A DNA stretch of 21,415 bases from UBA8514 sp050251415 (lineage in GTDB: Bacteria > Bacillota > Clostridia > Lachnospirales > Anaerotignaceae): contig JBFWMT010000043.1 of assembly GCA_050251415.1 (NCBI GenBank), positions 1-21,415 on the forward strand, written 5' to 3'. Made by a program: the position numbers and the translations under genes. The notes below the pieces were generated by a model. That model saw only the letters and a list, made by a program, of their open reading frames with translations, made no database searches and was not told where the DNA came from. Positions 8,323 to 16,682 of the stretch are shown piece by piece; positions within the stretch are counted from its first letter, which is position 1, and each line of letters starts with the position of its first letter.

Positions 8323-8330
8323 GCTATACT
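8323..8330 (+). promoter_or_regulatory. Extended -10 promoter for the flavin reductase gene
   Basis: TGC followed by TATACT, an extended -10, about 55 bp before the ATG at 8385. The -35 is poor. Just upstream, in the divergent gap with rsmF, is a symmetric A7-GC-T7 tract (8286-8301), which may act as an UP-like element or weak terminator. Confidence 0.5.
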
Positions 8331-8384
8331 TATTATGTGTTAGTTTGCTTTAAATAAATTCAGAAATTAAGGAGAGATATAATT

Positions 8385-8951
8385 ATGGGAAAAGATATAT
8401 GGAAACCGGGCACCGTATTATACCCTGTACCAGCAGTTATGGTTAGCTGTGGCACTATGGAGGGTGAAAAAAATATAATTACCATCGCTTGGGCTGGCAC
8501 AATAAATTCCGACCCTGCTATGACCTATATTTCAGTACGCCCTGAAAGACATTCTTATGAACTGATTAAAAAATCCGGCGAATTTGTAATTAACCTTACC
8601 ACCGAAAACCTTGTACGTGCCTGCGACTACTGTGGTGTAAAAAGCGGCAGGGACATGGATAAATTTAAAGAACTTAACCTTACCGCTGCAAAAGCAAGTA
8701 AGGTAAGCGCACCAATCATTTATGAAAGTCCTGTTAACATTGAATGTAAGGTAAAAGATATTATTCCCCTTGGCACACACCATATGTTCTTTGCGGAGGT
8801 AGTTGCCGTTAGCGTAAGCGACGAATTTATGGATAAAACAGGAAAATTCCATTTTAATAACACTAATCCTGTATGCTATTCCCATGGTGAATATTTTGGG
8901 CTTGGTAACAGTTTAGGCAAATTTGGTTTTTCTGTTCAAAAAAAGAGATAA
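8385..8951 (+). CDS. Flavin reductase family protein (FMN-binding split barrel)
   Basis: Small soluble flavoprotein, 188 residues, resembling the flavoredoxin/flavin reductase-like family common in anaerobes. It is expected to bind FMN and pass electrons from reduced nicotinamide or ferredoxin-type donors; the true partner is unknown. Supporting stretches are PAVMVSCG near residue 16, ITIAWAGTINSDPAMTYISVRPERHSYELI (visible in parts near 31-61), GEFVINL near 66 and the C-terminal HGEYFGLG. No second domain (rubredoxin or ferredoxin) is fused. AAGGAGAG precedes the ATG by about ten bases. It has its own promoter, and the next gene also has one, so it is probably monocistronic. Confidence 0.85.
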   Translation: MGKDIWKPGTVLYPVPAVMVSCGTMEGEKNIITIAWAGTINSDPAMTYISVRPERHSYELIKKSGEFVINLTTENLVRACDYCGVKSGRDMDKFKELNLTAAKASKVSAPIIYESPVNIECKVKDIIPLGTHHMFFAEVVAVSVSDEFMDKTGKFHFNNTNPVCYSHGEYFGLGNSLGKFGFSVQKKR

Positions 8952-8963
8952 TCCCACTATTTG

Positions 8964-8992
8964 TTGTTTTTTATATATATAAATGGTACAAT
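8964..8992 (+). promoter_or_regulatory. Candidate sigma-A promoter of the solute-binding protein / GGDEF-EAL unit
   Basis: TTGTTT (8964-8969), a 17-bp spacer ending in TGG, then TACAAT (8987-8992): an extended -10 promoter about 55 bp before the ATG at 9049. Confidence 0.6.
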
Positions 8993-9048
8993 AACAGTCA
9001 AATTATATTACAAAATACACCATTTCTTCTAATTATAAGGAGGCTGTT

Positions 9049-10494
9049 ATGTACCGTACCCTTTCTAAATTTACTGCATTTATTTTAGCCGTTACTTTGG
9101 CTTTTTGTGGCTGTTCTGGCAAAAGCGTTGTACCAAAAAACGCTGCACCTACTACGGTTACCATTTGGCATTACTATAACGGTGCACAAAAACGAATCTT
9201 TGATGACCTTATTTTGGAATTTAATGAAACTGTAGGATACGAAAAAAATATTGCAGTGGAGGCATATAATCAAAGCACTATAGACGCGCTTGCCGATAAA
9301 ATTATGGCATCTGCCAATAAAGAAGTAGGCTCTGAAGATATGCCCGACATTTTTTCCTGCTACAGCGATACCGCCTTTACTCTTAACGAAATGGATTTGC
9401 TCTGCGATATAAATAAGTATCTTACCAATGATGAAAAATCACAATATATTGAAAGCTACCTTAAAGAAGGGGACTTTGAAAATAACGGTTCCATTCGAAT
9501 TTTCCCTATAGCAAAAAGTACCGAAGTGCTTATGCTTAACAAAACCGACTGGGATAAGTTTGCCGCCGCAACCAACGCAAATGAAAACGACCTTTTAACC
9601 TGCGAAGGCATTACAAACCTTGCCGAAAGCTATTATAACTGGACAGACAGCCAAACACCATTACCCAATGATGGAAAGGCCTTTTTTGGACGTGATGCCC
9701 TTGCAAATTATATGATTATTGGCAGCATGCAGCTTGGAGAGGAAATTTTCACTTTAAAAGACGGAAATGGCACTATTTCTTTAGATAAAGAAATTTTTCG
9801 CAAACTTTGGGATAACTACTATGTGCCATTTATAAAAGGCTATTTCACAGCCGCAGGGCGTTTTCGCAGTGATGATACAAAAACAGGCGACCTTATTGCC
9901 TTTGTAGGTTCTACTGCTGGTTCTGTTTACTTTCCTAAGGAGGTTACCCTTGCAGACGGAAGTACCTACCCTATAGAGGGTGAGGTTTACCCTATGCCCG
10001 TTTTTGAAAACGGAGAAAACTATGCCACTCAACAGGGCGCAGGCATGGCCGTTACAGCCTCTGGCGAAAAAAGAGAAAGTGCCGCTGTTGAATTTTTAAA
10101 ATGGTTTACAGATACCTCTCAAAATGTTGAATTTTCCGTAAGTTCAGGCTATCTTCCTGTTAAAACTAACGCTAACTCTCAGGCTGACCTTGACAACGCT
10201 ATAGAAACCAGCGATACGAAAATTTCACCTATATTAGTTAAAACCCTTAACATAGGCGTAGATATGACCAAAAACTACAAGCTCTATACCAGTCCTTCCT
10301 TTAAAAACACCAGCATCGCACGAAATAAAATTGGGAACAGCATAGAAGACTTAGCCAAGGCGGATTATTTAAAAGTTACTGAAAACATATCAAACGGCAT
10401 GTCTAAAGACGAGGCATTAAGTGGATTTTTATCTGATGAATATTTTGATCATTATTTTAACACCCTGTCAGAAGAAATTAAAGCTCTTAAATAA
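9049..10494 (+). CDS. Extracellular solute-binding lipoprotein (family 1)
   Basis: Predicted lipoprotein that captures a small molecule, probably a sugar or oligosaccharide by family, on the outer face of the membrane. It has 481 residues. The N-terminus has a basic start, a hydrophobic stretch (FTAFILAVTLAF) and Cys20/Cys22; lipidation is likely at Cys22 after Gly, although the lipobox is not canonical. The mature part opens with VTIWHYYNG, a typical family-1 start, and carries the late EFLKWFTD segment. AAGGAGG precedes the ATG. The 3' neighbour begins 25 bp after the stop and is a sensory c-di-GMP protein, while no permease or ATPase gene is adjacent. A receptor role rather than transport is therefore inferred. 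Ligand unknown. Confidence 0.88.
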   Translation: MYRTLSKFTAFILAVTLAFCGCSGKSVVPKNAAPTTVTIWHYYNGAQKRIFDDLILEFNETVGYEKNIAVEAYNQSTIDALADKIMASANKEVGSEDMPDIFSCYSDTAFTLNEMDLLCDINKYLTNDEKSQYIESYLKEGDFENNGSIRIFPIAKSTEVLMLNKTDWDKFAAATNANENDLLTCEGITNLAESYYNWTDSQTPLPNDGKAFFGRDALANYMIIGSMQLGEEIFTLKDGNGTISLDKEIFRKLWDNYYVPFIKGYFTAAGRFRSDDTKTGDLIAFVGSTAGSVYFPKEVTLADGSTYPIEGEVYPMPVFENGENYATQQGAGMAVTASGEKRESAAVEFLKWFTDTSQNVEFSVSSGYLPVKTNANSQADLDNAIETSDTKISPILVKTLNIGVDMTKNYKLYTSPSFKNTSIARNKIGNSIEDLAKADYLKVTENISNGMSKDEALSGFLSDEYFDHYFNTLSEEIKALK

Positions 10495-10519
10495 AATACG
10501 GAAAGGAGAACCTATTAAG

Positions 10520-13507
10520 GTGAAAAAACTCTACAGTAAAAACAGCATATTAAGTAAACTGTTTATCCCCTTGATGGCAGTTCTCCTTATTCAGGCAGTT
10601 CTATACATGGTAATTCTTCTAGAAAGCACAGTGTTGCCCCTTTCCAAACAAAACGCTACCGATATATTTAATCAAACGGTAAGCGCACGAAAGGTTTATT
10701 TAGAAAACGAAATGACAACAAGGTGGTCTAATTTTTCTGAAAGCGAAACTGCAATTATAGAAAAGATAGAAAATTTATTAGAAGAAAATAATGCTGTACC
10801 CTCAGATATTAAGGACAATTACCAGCTTAATGAACAAATATCCAAAGCCATTACTTCTGAATTAATTTATATCTTGCGTAAAAATGAGGTTACAGGTGCT
10901 TTTGTTGTTCTTAACGGCAAGGGCTTTAAAAGTGATGAAGAAAATTTCCAAAAAACTGGCGTATATATAAGAGATTTAGACCCTGCAAATTTTTCAATTA
11001 ACGATACTGATTTGCTTTTGGAAAGAGGTCTGCCTTCTGTTTCAAAACAGTTTGGCATATCCCTAGACAACTTCTGGCAAGCAGGCTTTGACTTTTCGAT
11101 GGACAGTGACCAAAGCTTCTTTTATATGCCCCTTAACGCCGCCCTTAATAACACCAATAAAAAAAGCTCTAACTATGGCTACTGGAGCAATTCCTTTGCT
11201 CTTTCCCCAGGGGACAGGAATGTTATTTCATATTCAATACCCATCATACTTTCAGATGGTTCTGTGGTTGGTGTTATGGGAATTGACCTTACCCAAAGCT
11301 ACATCCAGTCAAAACTTAACTACGATGAACTTGCAGAAAATAAGCAAGGTGCTTACTTTTTAGGCTATACTCAGGATAACGGCACCACATTTGTGCCTGT
11401 GTTTTCCAACGGCCCTGTTTTCCAACTACACTTTTGTTCTCAAAATACTCTTACTGCAAAACCAACAAAATATAAAAACCTGTTTAATTTCAGCAGTTAC
11501 AAAAAATCTTCTTACCAAACCACAGGTGCTGTTCAATACTTACATTTGTATAACAACAATACTCCATTTGAAAATACCAAATGGGTAATTGTGGGTTTAA
11601 TGGAAGAAAATACTCTTTTTTCCTATTCAACAGCCATACACAGGGTTGCTTATGGCTCTACCTTGCTTTGCCTAGTGCTTGGAATTATGGGAATTTTTGC
11701 CGCCAGCAGGCTCATTACTGTTCCAATTACAAACCTTGTGAAAAATCTTAGAAAAACAAACCCAAACAGCCGTATTCGCTTAAGTCGTGTTGAAATTGAG
11801 GAAATTGACGAACTTGTTGCATCAATAGAAACCCTCAGTAACTCCGTTGCCGATTCTGCTTCAAAAATCTCAAAAATTCTTACTTTCGCCAAAGTTCCCA
11901 TTGGTGTTTTTGAGTATGAGAAGGGAAAAGATTTGGTTTTTTTCAGCCAGCAAATGTTTGAACTTTTAGACCTTAAAACAATAGATGAAGACTATTTATA
12001 CATATCCACCACAACGTTTAAAGCAATTTACACCGAGTTTGACAAACACATTGTAAATAAGGAGGATCATATTTATAAACTTCCGCTAAGAAACAGCTAT
12101 AGATGGCTGCAGATGAAGCAAATTGACGATGGCGTGCGTGTACTTGGTGTAGTTACGGACATAACTAAGGATATGCTAGAAAAAGAAAAAATGGAGTACG
12201 AACTTAGCTTCGATACGCTTACAAACATATTTAACCGCCGTGCTTTTGAGGAAAAAGTTACAAAGCTTTTTGAAGATACCTCTAGGCTTAAAATTGCTGC
12301 ACTGCTTATGTGCGATTTGGATAATCTTAAATATATAAATGATACCTATGGTCATGACTACGGGGATAATTATATACGAGCCATAGGAAGTTGTCTTTCA
12401 AAAATAAATGTAGAAAACTGCGTTGCGGCACGTCGCTCTGGAGACGAATTCTATGTATTTTTGTACGGCTACAACAGCAAAGAGGAAATACGAAATATTA
12501 TAAGCAAACTTTGGACAGATATAGCTGAAACCTCCATTAGCCTGCCCAACAATGCATCCTTTGGCATTAAAGTTTCCGGCGGCATTGCATGGTATCCAGA
12601 TGACTCAGAGTCCTACAATGATTTACTGCGGTTTTCGGACTTCGCAATGTACAGAACAAAGCATTTCAAAAAAGGAGATACCCAGGAATTTTGCCAACAG
12701 ACATTTGCAGATAACGGGTTTCTTGTAAATGGACATGGTGCCCTTAGCCGACTTATAGATAACGAACTTTTGGACTACGCACTTCAGCCCATTGTGTCTG
12801 CGCAAACAGGTGAACTTTATGGTTTTGAAATGCTTATGCGTGCGGCTGTACCTGAATTTAAAAATCCGGAACATTTACTGCGCCTTGCAAGCAGTCAGTC
12901 CAAGCTTTATGATATTGAACGCCTTACGTGGTTTAAAAGTCTTGAAACCTGCAAAAAATTATTGGCTGATGGTAGTCTTACGGGCAGTGAAAAAATATTT
13001 GTCAACTCCATCAGCAATCAGATTTTAACAGATGGCGATTTATTACACCTTGAGGAAAAATATAGAGAGATACTTAAAAATGTTGTAATTGAGTTTACAG
13101 AAAGCCAGAAGATATCAGATGAACTTGCGCAAGCAAAAAACAAAATTGCAAAGCATTGGGGTGCACTTACTGCTATAGATGATTTTGGCAGTGGCTATAA
13201 CAACGAGTCTACACTTGTATTCCTTTCCCCAAATTTAGTGAAAATTGATATGGCCATTGTTCGCAACATAGACATTGATACAAACCGTCAGGCACTTTTT
13301 GAAAGCATTGTAAGCTATACTGCCACACGCAGTATAAAAATACTTGCTGAGGGCGTTGAAACCAAAACTGAAATGGAAACCGTTGTACGTCTTGGTGCCC
13401 ATTATATACAGGGGTATTATGTAGGAAAACCTGCATTTGACATAACCCCTATACCACCTGAAATTACTGAAAGCATTCAGTTGGCTTACGAAAAATACAA
13501 AAAATAA
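10520..13507 (+). CDS. Membrane Cache-HAMP-PAS-GGDEF-EAL protein (c-di-GMP turnover)
   Basis: Membrane sensor of 995 residues predicted to make and/or degrade c-di-GMP. Order: TM1 at about 14-34; a large extracellular Cache-like sensor (about 36-375); TM2 near 376-396; a HAMP-like linker; a PAS-like segment (about 455-555); GGDEF from about 560 with SGDEF at 640-644; EAL from about 745. The EAL domain keeps EMLMR (E770), DDFGSGY (887-893), EGVET and QGYYVGKP, so phosphodiesterase activity is likely. The cyclase motif has Ser in place of the first Gly, and there is no RxxD inhibitory site upstream of it. The GTG start at 10520 follows AAGGAG; the in-frame ATG at 10421 lies inside the upstream gene and is rejected. 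It is co-transcribed with the solute-binding protein. Confidence 0.92.
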   Translation: MKKLYSKNSILSKLFIPLMAVLLIQAVLYMVILLESTVLPLSKQNATDIFNQTVSARKVYLENEMTTRWSNFSESETAIIEKIENLLEENNAVPSDIKDNYQLNEQISKAITSELIYILRKNEVTGAFVVLNGKGFKSDEENFQKTGVYIRDLDPANFSINDTDLLLERGLPSVSKQFGISLDNFWQAGFDFSMDSDQSFFYMPLNAALNNTNKKSSNYGYWSNSFALSPGDRNVISYSIPIILSDGSVVGVMGIDLTQSYIQSKLNYDELAENKQGAYFLGYTQDNGTTFVPVFSNGPVFQLHFCSQNTLTAKPTKYKNLFNFSSYKKSSYQTTGAVQYLHLYNNNTPFENTKWVIVGLMEENTLFSYSTAIHRVAYGSTLLCLVLGIMGIFAASRLITVPITNLVKNLRKTNPNSRIRLSRVEIEEIDELVASIETLSNSVADSASKISKILTFAKVPIGVFEYEKGKDLVFFSQQMFELLDLKTIDEDYLYISTTTFKAIYTEFDKHIVNKEDHIYKLPLRNSYRWLQMKQIDDGVRVLGVVTDITKDMLEKEKMEYELSFDTLTNIFNRRAFEEKVTKLFEDTSRLKIAALLMCDLDNLKYINDTYGHDYGDNYIRAIGSCLSKINVENCVAARRSGDEFYVFLYGYNSKEEIRNIISKLWTDIAETSISLPNNASFGIKVSGGIAWYPDDSESYNDLLRFSDFAMYRTKHFKKGDTQEFCQQTFADNGFLVNGHGALSRLIDNELLDYALQPIVSAQTGELYGFEMLMRAAVPEFKNPEHLLRLASSQSKLYDIERLTWFKSLETCKKLLADGSLTGSEKIFVNSISNQILTDGDLLHLEEKYREILKNVVIEFTESQKISDELAQAKNKIAKHWGALTAIDDFGSGYNNESTLVFLSPNLVKIDMAIVRNIDIDTNRQALFESIVSYTATRSIKILAEGVETKTEMETVVRLGAHYIQGYYVGKPAFDITPIPPEITESIQLAYEKYKK

Positions 13508-13543
13508 GACCGTGTCAACGAATACTTCCGTAGCCACGGTCTT
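13506..13543. terminator. Bidirectional terminator between convergent genes
   Basis: A 9-bp stem, AAGACCGTG / CACGGTCTT, overlaps the stop codon of the GGDEF-EAL gene. On the minus strand it is followed by a strong U tract, serving the spoIIQ-like gene. On the plus strand the tail (GCTTTAT) is weaker. Confidence 0.75.
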
Positions 13544-13554
13544 GCTTTATCAAT

Positions 13555-14307
13555 TTATTCCCCTAAGGCAACCTTAGGGTCTATTGCAAACTCGCCTTGG
13601 CATACCTTAAATTCCAAATGTGTGCCAATAGCCGCACCATATTTGGTAGGCTGTGCCACCTGCCCTATTTGCTGTCCTTTTTCTACCGCATCGCCTACTG
13701 CTACAGCCACATTTTCGCTAAGTTGGCTGTATGTAGTGCTCCAACCATCCTGATGATTTATTACCACTGTGTATCCCTTTTCATAATCATTTGTAACCGC
13801 TGTCACTGTGCCATCGCAGGCTGCTTTAACTGCCGCTCCCTCATCGGCCAAAATACATACAGTATCATTTGTTCTGTACTGGTCAAGGGTAGGGTCATAA
13901 ACCATTGTGTCGGCAGAATAGTCCATTGCAATTTCTCCTGTCAACGGCCATTCCATTGTTATTTCGTTAGCCAACATGCCAGCCTGTTCAAACTCGTCAT
14001 CATAACTCTGTGCTGCTGGTTCTTCTGCCTCTGCTTGTGCAACAGGAGCAGTATCTGTTACATCCACGTCATCTGCCTGTGCCGTTTTGGTCTGTGGTTC
14101 TTCCGCCTTTGCTGTCTCATTTTTGTTTATGGTAACAGGCTTAACTTCATCCTTTGCCATTTCTGCCACAACAGTATTGTTTTGCGGCACCTCTGCCTGT
14201 GGCTCTACGGGCTTATCAACCGATAACCCCAGCCCAACCGCCGTAACCAAAATAAGACTTGCGGCAACTGCAATATATTCTTTTTTCTCCAGCTTTCTAA
14301 CCTTCAT
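13555..14307 (-). CDS. spoIIQ: SpoIIQ-like protein with degenerate LytM (M23) domain
   Basis: Predicted forespore membrane protein. In known spore-formers SpoIIQ pairs with SpoIIIAH across the intermembrane space during engulfment. It has 250 residues: one N-terminal membrane segment (about 11-27), an Ala/Glu/Thr/Pro-rich linker (28-115), then a LytM-type domain (WPLTGEIAMDYS, TLDQYRTND, ADEGAAVKAACDGTV, GTHLEFKV). Zinc ligands are lost: the usual HxGxD after QYRT reads NDTVC, and the final HxH reads HLE. It is therefore probably not an active endopeptidase, as in B. subtilis SpoIIQ. GGAGGTG precedes the ATG. The gene lies just downstream of spoIID, the arrangement known from clostridia, and has a candidate sigma-F promoter. 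Confidence 0.82.
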   Translation of the reverse strand: MKVRKLEKKEYIAVAASLILVTAVGLGLSVDKPVEPQAEVPQNNTVVAEMAKDEVKPVTINKNETAKAEEPQTKTAQADDVDVTDTAPVAQAEAEEPAAQSYDDEFEQAGMLANEITMEWPLTGEIAMDYSADTMVYDPTLDQYRTNDTVCILADEGAAVKAACDGTVTAVTNDYEKGYTVVINHQDGWSTTYSQLSENVAVAVGDAVEKGQQIGQVAQPTKYGAAIGTHLEFKVCQGEFAIDPKVALGE

Positions 14308-14327
14308 TTGTTAAACACCTCCGCTAG

Positions 14328-14357
14328 TATTATTGGCACTTGCAAAGATGTTTATAC
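14328..14357 (-). promoter_or_regulatory. Candidate sigma-F/sigma-G promoter of spoIIQ
   Basis: On the minus strand, GTATA (14353-14357), a 15-bp spacer, then GCCAATAATA (14328-14337). This matches the forespore consensus GYATA-N15-GGNNANANTR at all but one fixed -10 position. It lies 20 bp before the spoIIQ ATG. B. subtilis spoIIQ is sigma-F controlled, which fits. Confidence 0.6.
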
Positions 14358-14393
14358 TTAAATTATTGTTTTTTTAAAACTAAAATTTATTAG

Positions 14394-15422
14394 TTACTCT
14401 GTTTTTTCAAACTCAATGCCTGTATAGTAGTACGTCAAAATTTCTTTATATGTCTTTCCGTCCTTTGCCATGGAATCTGCCCCATACTGACTCATACCTG
14501 CACCATGTCCATAGCCATTAGTAGTAAACACCATGTTGTCCCCATCCTGCTTCACTGTAAAATCACTGCTTCTCAGTCCAAGTATTTCCCTAACTTCTCT
14601 TCCTGTAAACACTTTATTCCCAATTTGTATTGTGTTTATGTACCCAGCCTCTGTACGGTCAATTACTTGCATCTGCTCTTTTAAACTACCGTCGTACAGT
14701 TTCAAATCAGCATGTGCCTTTTGTAAAAGTGAAGCCACTGTTTTAACAGGCATTGTGGTTTCATATGTATATTCTGACGACTCCATATCCATAGAACTAT
14801 CTACACTTTTTAAGTATGGCAGTGAATCATTCCACACGTTTTCTGCTATTTCTGTTTTTCCTCGGCTTATGGCATGAAAAACCGCAAGTATAGGCTCGTT
14901 GTTATATACCATAATTTCACCTTTTGTACTTAGCACCGCCGTTTTTATTTTATTATAGTATTTATCAAAACCTTCGTTCCATTTAGTATGCATTTCCTCT
15001 TGAGATATATACGCCTGTCCACCGTCTTCAATCATTTTGTCAATTGTAATGCCGCTTTTAAGCATTTGGTTGGTTGCGTAGGTGCGTGCCGCCACAGCCT
15101 GTGCCTTTAGGGCTTCATCTTCAAACAACGCCGGCATTTCAGCCGCAACCACACCTATTATATAGTTTTCCATTTCATCTTGTACTGGTACTACATCTTC
15201 ATATGCATATTCAGTTGTATCTTTTTTTTCTTCAACAATATCTTGTGGCAGTTGGGTATTATTCTGTTTTTCCTCATCATTATCTTGCAGTTGAGTATTA
15301 TTAACACGTATAACAGTGCCTTTTGCTGCTAAATCTGTGCTCAAAAACCGAACCATTGCCGCCGGAACAACTACAAGCACCACTGCACAATATATTAAAA
15401 ATCCCATAACATATTTTTTCAT
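14394..15422 (-). CDS. spoIID: Stage II sporulation protein D (peptidoglycan lytic transglycosylase)
   Basis: Membrane-anchored lytic transglycosylase acting with SpoIIM and SpoIIP in engulfment. The 342-residue protein has one N-terminal membrane segment (MKKYVMGFLIYCAVVLVVV region), then a spacer with two similar Asn/Gln/Glu-rich stretches (NTQLQDNDEEKQ, NTQLPQD). The SpoIID domain follows, with YIIGVVAAEMP (the family's catalytic Glu region), ALKAQAVAARTYA, the HAISRGKTEIAENVW segment and the C-terminal GYGHGAGMSQYGA signature. The start at 15422 was preferred because GGGTGATT, complementary to the 16S tail, precedes it. An ATG 12 codons upstream has no such site and runs toward the icd terminator. 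spoIIQ follows after 86 bp with its own promoter. Confidence 0.93.
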   Translation of the reverse strand: MKKYVMGFLIYCAVVLVVVPAAMVRFLSTDLAAKGTVIRVNNTQLQDNDEEKQNNTQLPQDIVEEKKDTTEYAYEDVVPVQDEMENYIIGVVAAEMPALFEDEALKAQAVAARTYATNQMLKSGITIDKMIEDGGQAYISQEEMHTKWNEGFDKYYNKIKTAVLSTKGEIMVYNNEPILAVFHAISRGKTEIAENVWNDSLPYLKSVDSSMDMESSEYTYETTMPVKTVASLLQKAHADLKLYDGSLKEQMQVIDRTEAGYINTIQIGNKVFTGREVREILGLRSSDFTVKQDGDNMVFTTNGYGHGAGMSQYGADSMAKDGKTYKEILTYYYTGIEFEKTE

Positions 15423-15461
15423 AGCAATCACCCAAAACAATGATATGCGTTTGTACAAAAA

Positions 15462-15487
15462 AAATTCCCGACAAATATCGGGAATTT
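15462..15487 (-). terminator. Terminator of the citrate synthase-luxS-icd operon
   Basis: A 10-bp perfect stem, AAATTCCCGA / TCGGGAATTT, with a 6-base loop, then a U tract on the minus strand. It starts 7 bp after the isocitrate dehydrogenase stop. The other strand also has a T-rich tail. Confidence 0.85.
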
Positions 15488-15493
15488 ACTTTT

Positions 15494-16660
15494 TTATATA
15501 TTCTTTATTGTTTCAATTATATAATTGGTAAGTTCTTCGTTCGTTGCACCGTCGCTATGACCTGTTGTGAATATCTTACGTTCAGTAAGTGTGCAAATAT
15601 CCAGTGCCTTTTCCAGCTTATCTGCCTCACTTTGGCAACCAATATGCGAAAGCAGAAGCACTACCGCACGCATCACGCTGCAAGGGTCGGCATACTGTGC
15701 TCGCCCATCCTCTACCATACGTGGTGCAGAGCCGTGTATCGCCTCAAACATAGAATATTTGTTACCTATATTGCTGCTGCCTGCTGTTCCCACGCCGCCT
15801 TGGAACTCTGCCGCTTCATCTGTAATAATATCCCCGTAAAGGTTCGGCAGAACCACCACCTGAAAATCACGGCGACGTTTTTCATCAATCAACTTTGCTG
15901 TCATAATGTCAACATACCAGTCGTCCACCTTTATCTCAGGGTACTCCTGTGCCATTTTATAGAACACCTCAAGAAATTTGCCGTCTGTTGTTTTAATAAT
16001 ATTTGCCTTTGTAACGGCAGTAACACGTGTTTTGCCATTCTTCTTTGCATATTCAAAAGCGGCACGTATAATTCTTTCGGTTCCCTCTTGGGTAACTACA
16101 GTAAAGTCAACATTCAAATTCTCATCTACAGCAAAGCCTTTACTGCCAAGGGCATACGCACCTTCTGTATTTTCACGGAAAAAAGTCCAGTCAATGCCCT
16201 GTTCTGGTACACGCACAGGGCGCACATTTGCAAACAAGTCCAGTGTCTTACGCATCATAACATTGGCACTTTCAATATTTGGCCATGGGTCACCCTTACG
16301 TGGTGTTGTTGTAGGCCCTTTAAGTATTACATGGCATTTTTTAAGTTCTTCAAGCACGTCATCAGGTATCGCCTTATTCGCCTCAACTCTTTTTTCAATT
16401 GTAAGGTTTTCAATGTCCTTAAACTCAACTTTACCGCTTTCAAGCTTGTCCTTAAGCAAAAACTCCATTACTCTTTTGCCCTGCGCTGTAATTGCAGGGC
16501 CAATGCCGTCGCCTCCAGCAACACCAATTATAATTTTATCCAGCTTATCAAAGTCATAAGCTTCCTTATTTTCATTCATTTGTTCCACTCTTTTAAGCTG
16601 TTCTTCAAGAAGCTTTCCAAATTTCTCCTTAGCGGCTTCAATTTTAGCGTTTGTACTCAT
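15494..16660 (-). CDS. icd: Isocitrate dehydrogenase (isocitrate/isopropylmalate dehydrogenase family)
   Basis: Beta-decarboxylating dehydrogenase predicted to turn isocitrate into 2-oxoglutarate for glutamate synthesis. It has 388 residues. GDGIGPAIT is at 51-58, but it follows about 40 extra N-terminal residues, charged and helical, that most short family members lack. The substrate loop reads ESANVMMRK (S131, N133, R137), which is the SxN..R pattern of isocitrate rather than isopropylmalate enzymes. NLYGDIITDEAA holds the metal-binding Asp region. In the cofactor loop, HGSAPRMVED has Arg at the position usually Lys (NADP) or Asp (NAD), weakly favouring NADP. AGGGGGT precedes the start. It is the last gene of the operon, downstream of luxS and the Re-citrate synthase-like gene. 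No aconitase gene is in the window. Confidence 0.83.
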   Translation of the reverse strand: MSTNAKIEAAKEKFGKLLEEQLKRVEQMNENKEAYDFDKLDKIIIGVAGGDGIGPAITAQGKRVMEFLLKDKLESGKVEFKDIENLTIEKRVEANKAIPDDVLEELKKCHVILKGPTTTPRKGDPWPNIESANVMMRKTLDLFANVRPVRVPEQGIDWTFFRENTEGAYALGSKGFAVDENLNVDFTVVTQEGTERIIRAAFEYAKKNGKTRVTAVTKANIIKTTDGKFLEVFYKMAQEYPEIKVDDWYVDIMTAKLIDEKRRRDFQVVVLPNLYGDIITDEAAEFQGGVGTAGSSNIGNKYSMFEAIHGSAPRMVEDGRAQYADPCSVMRAVVLLLSHIGCQSEADKLEKALDICTLTERKIFTTGHSDGATNEELTNYIIETIKNI

Positions 16661-16682
16661 TTTTCAAACTACCCCCTAGTTT

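Noticed and set aside
9049..10494. Solute-binding protein as part of a classical ABC importer
   Set aside because: No permease or ATPase gene on either side; upstream is a flavin reductase with its own promoter and downstream is the GGDEF-EAL gene.
15440..15469. Sigma-E-like promoter for spoIID (GGGAATT-N15-CATATCAT)
   Set aside because: The -35 lies inside the icd terminator stem and the start point would fall within the spoIID ribosome binding site, leaving too short a leader.
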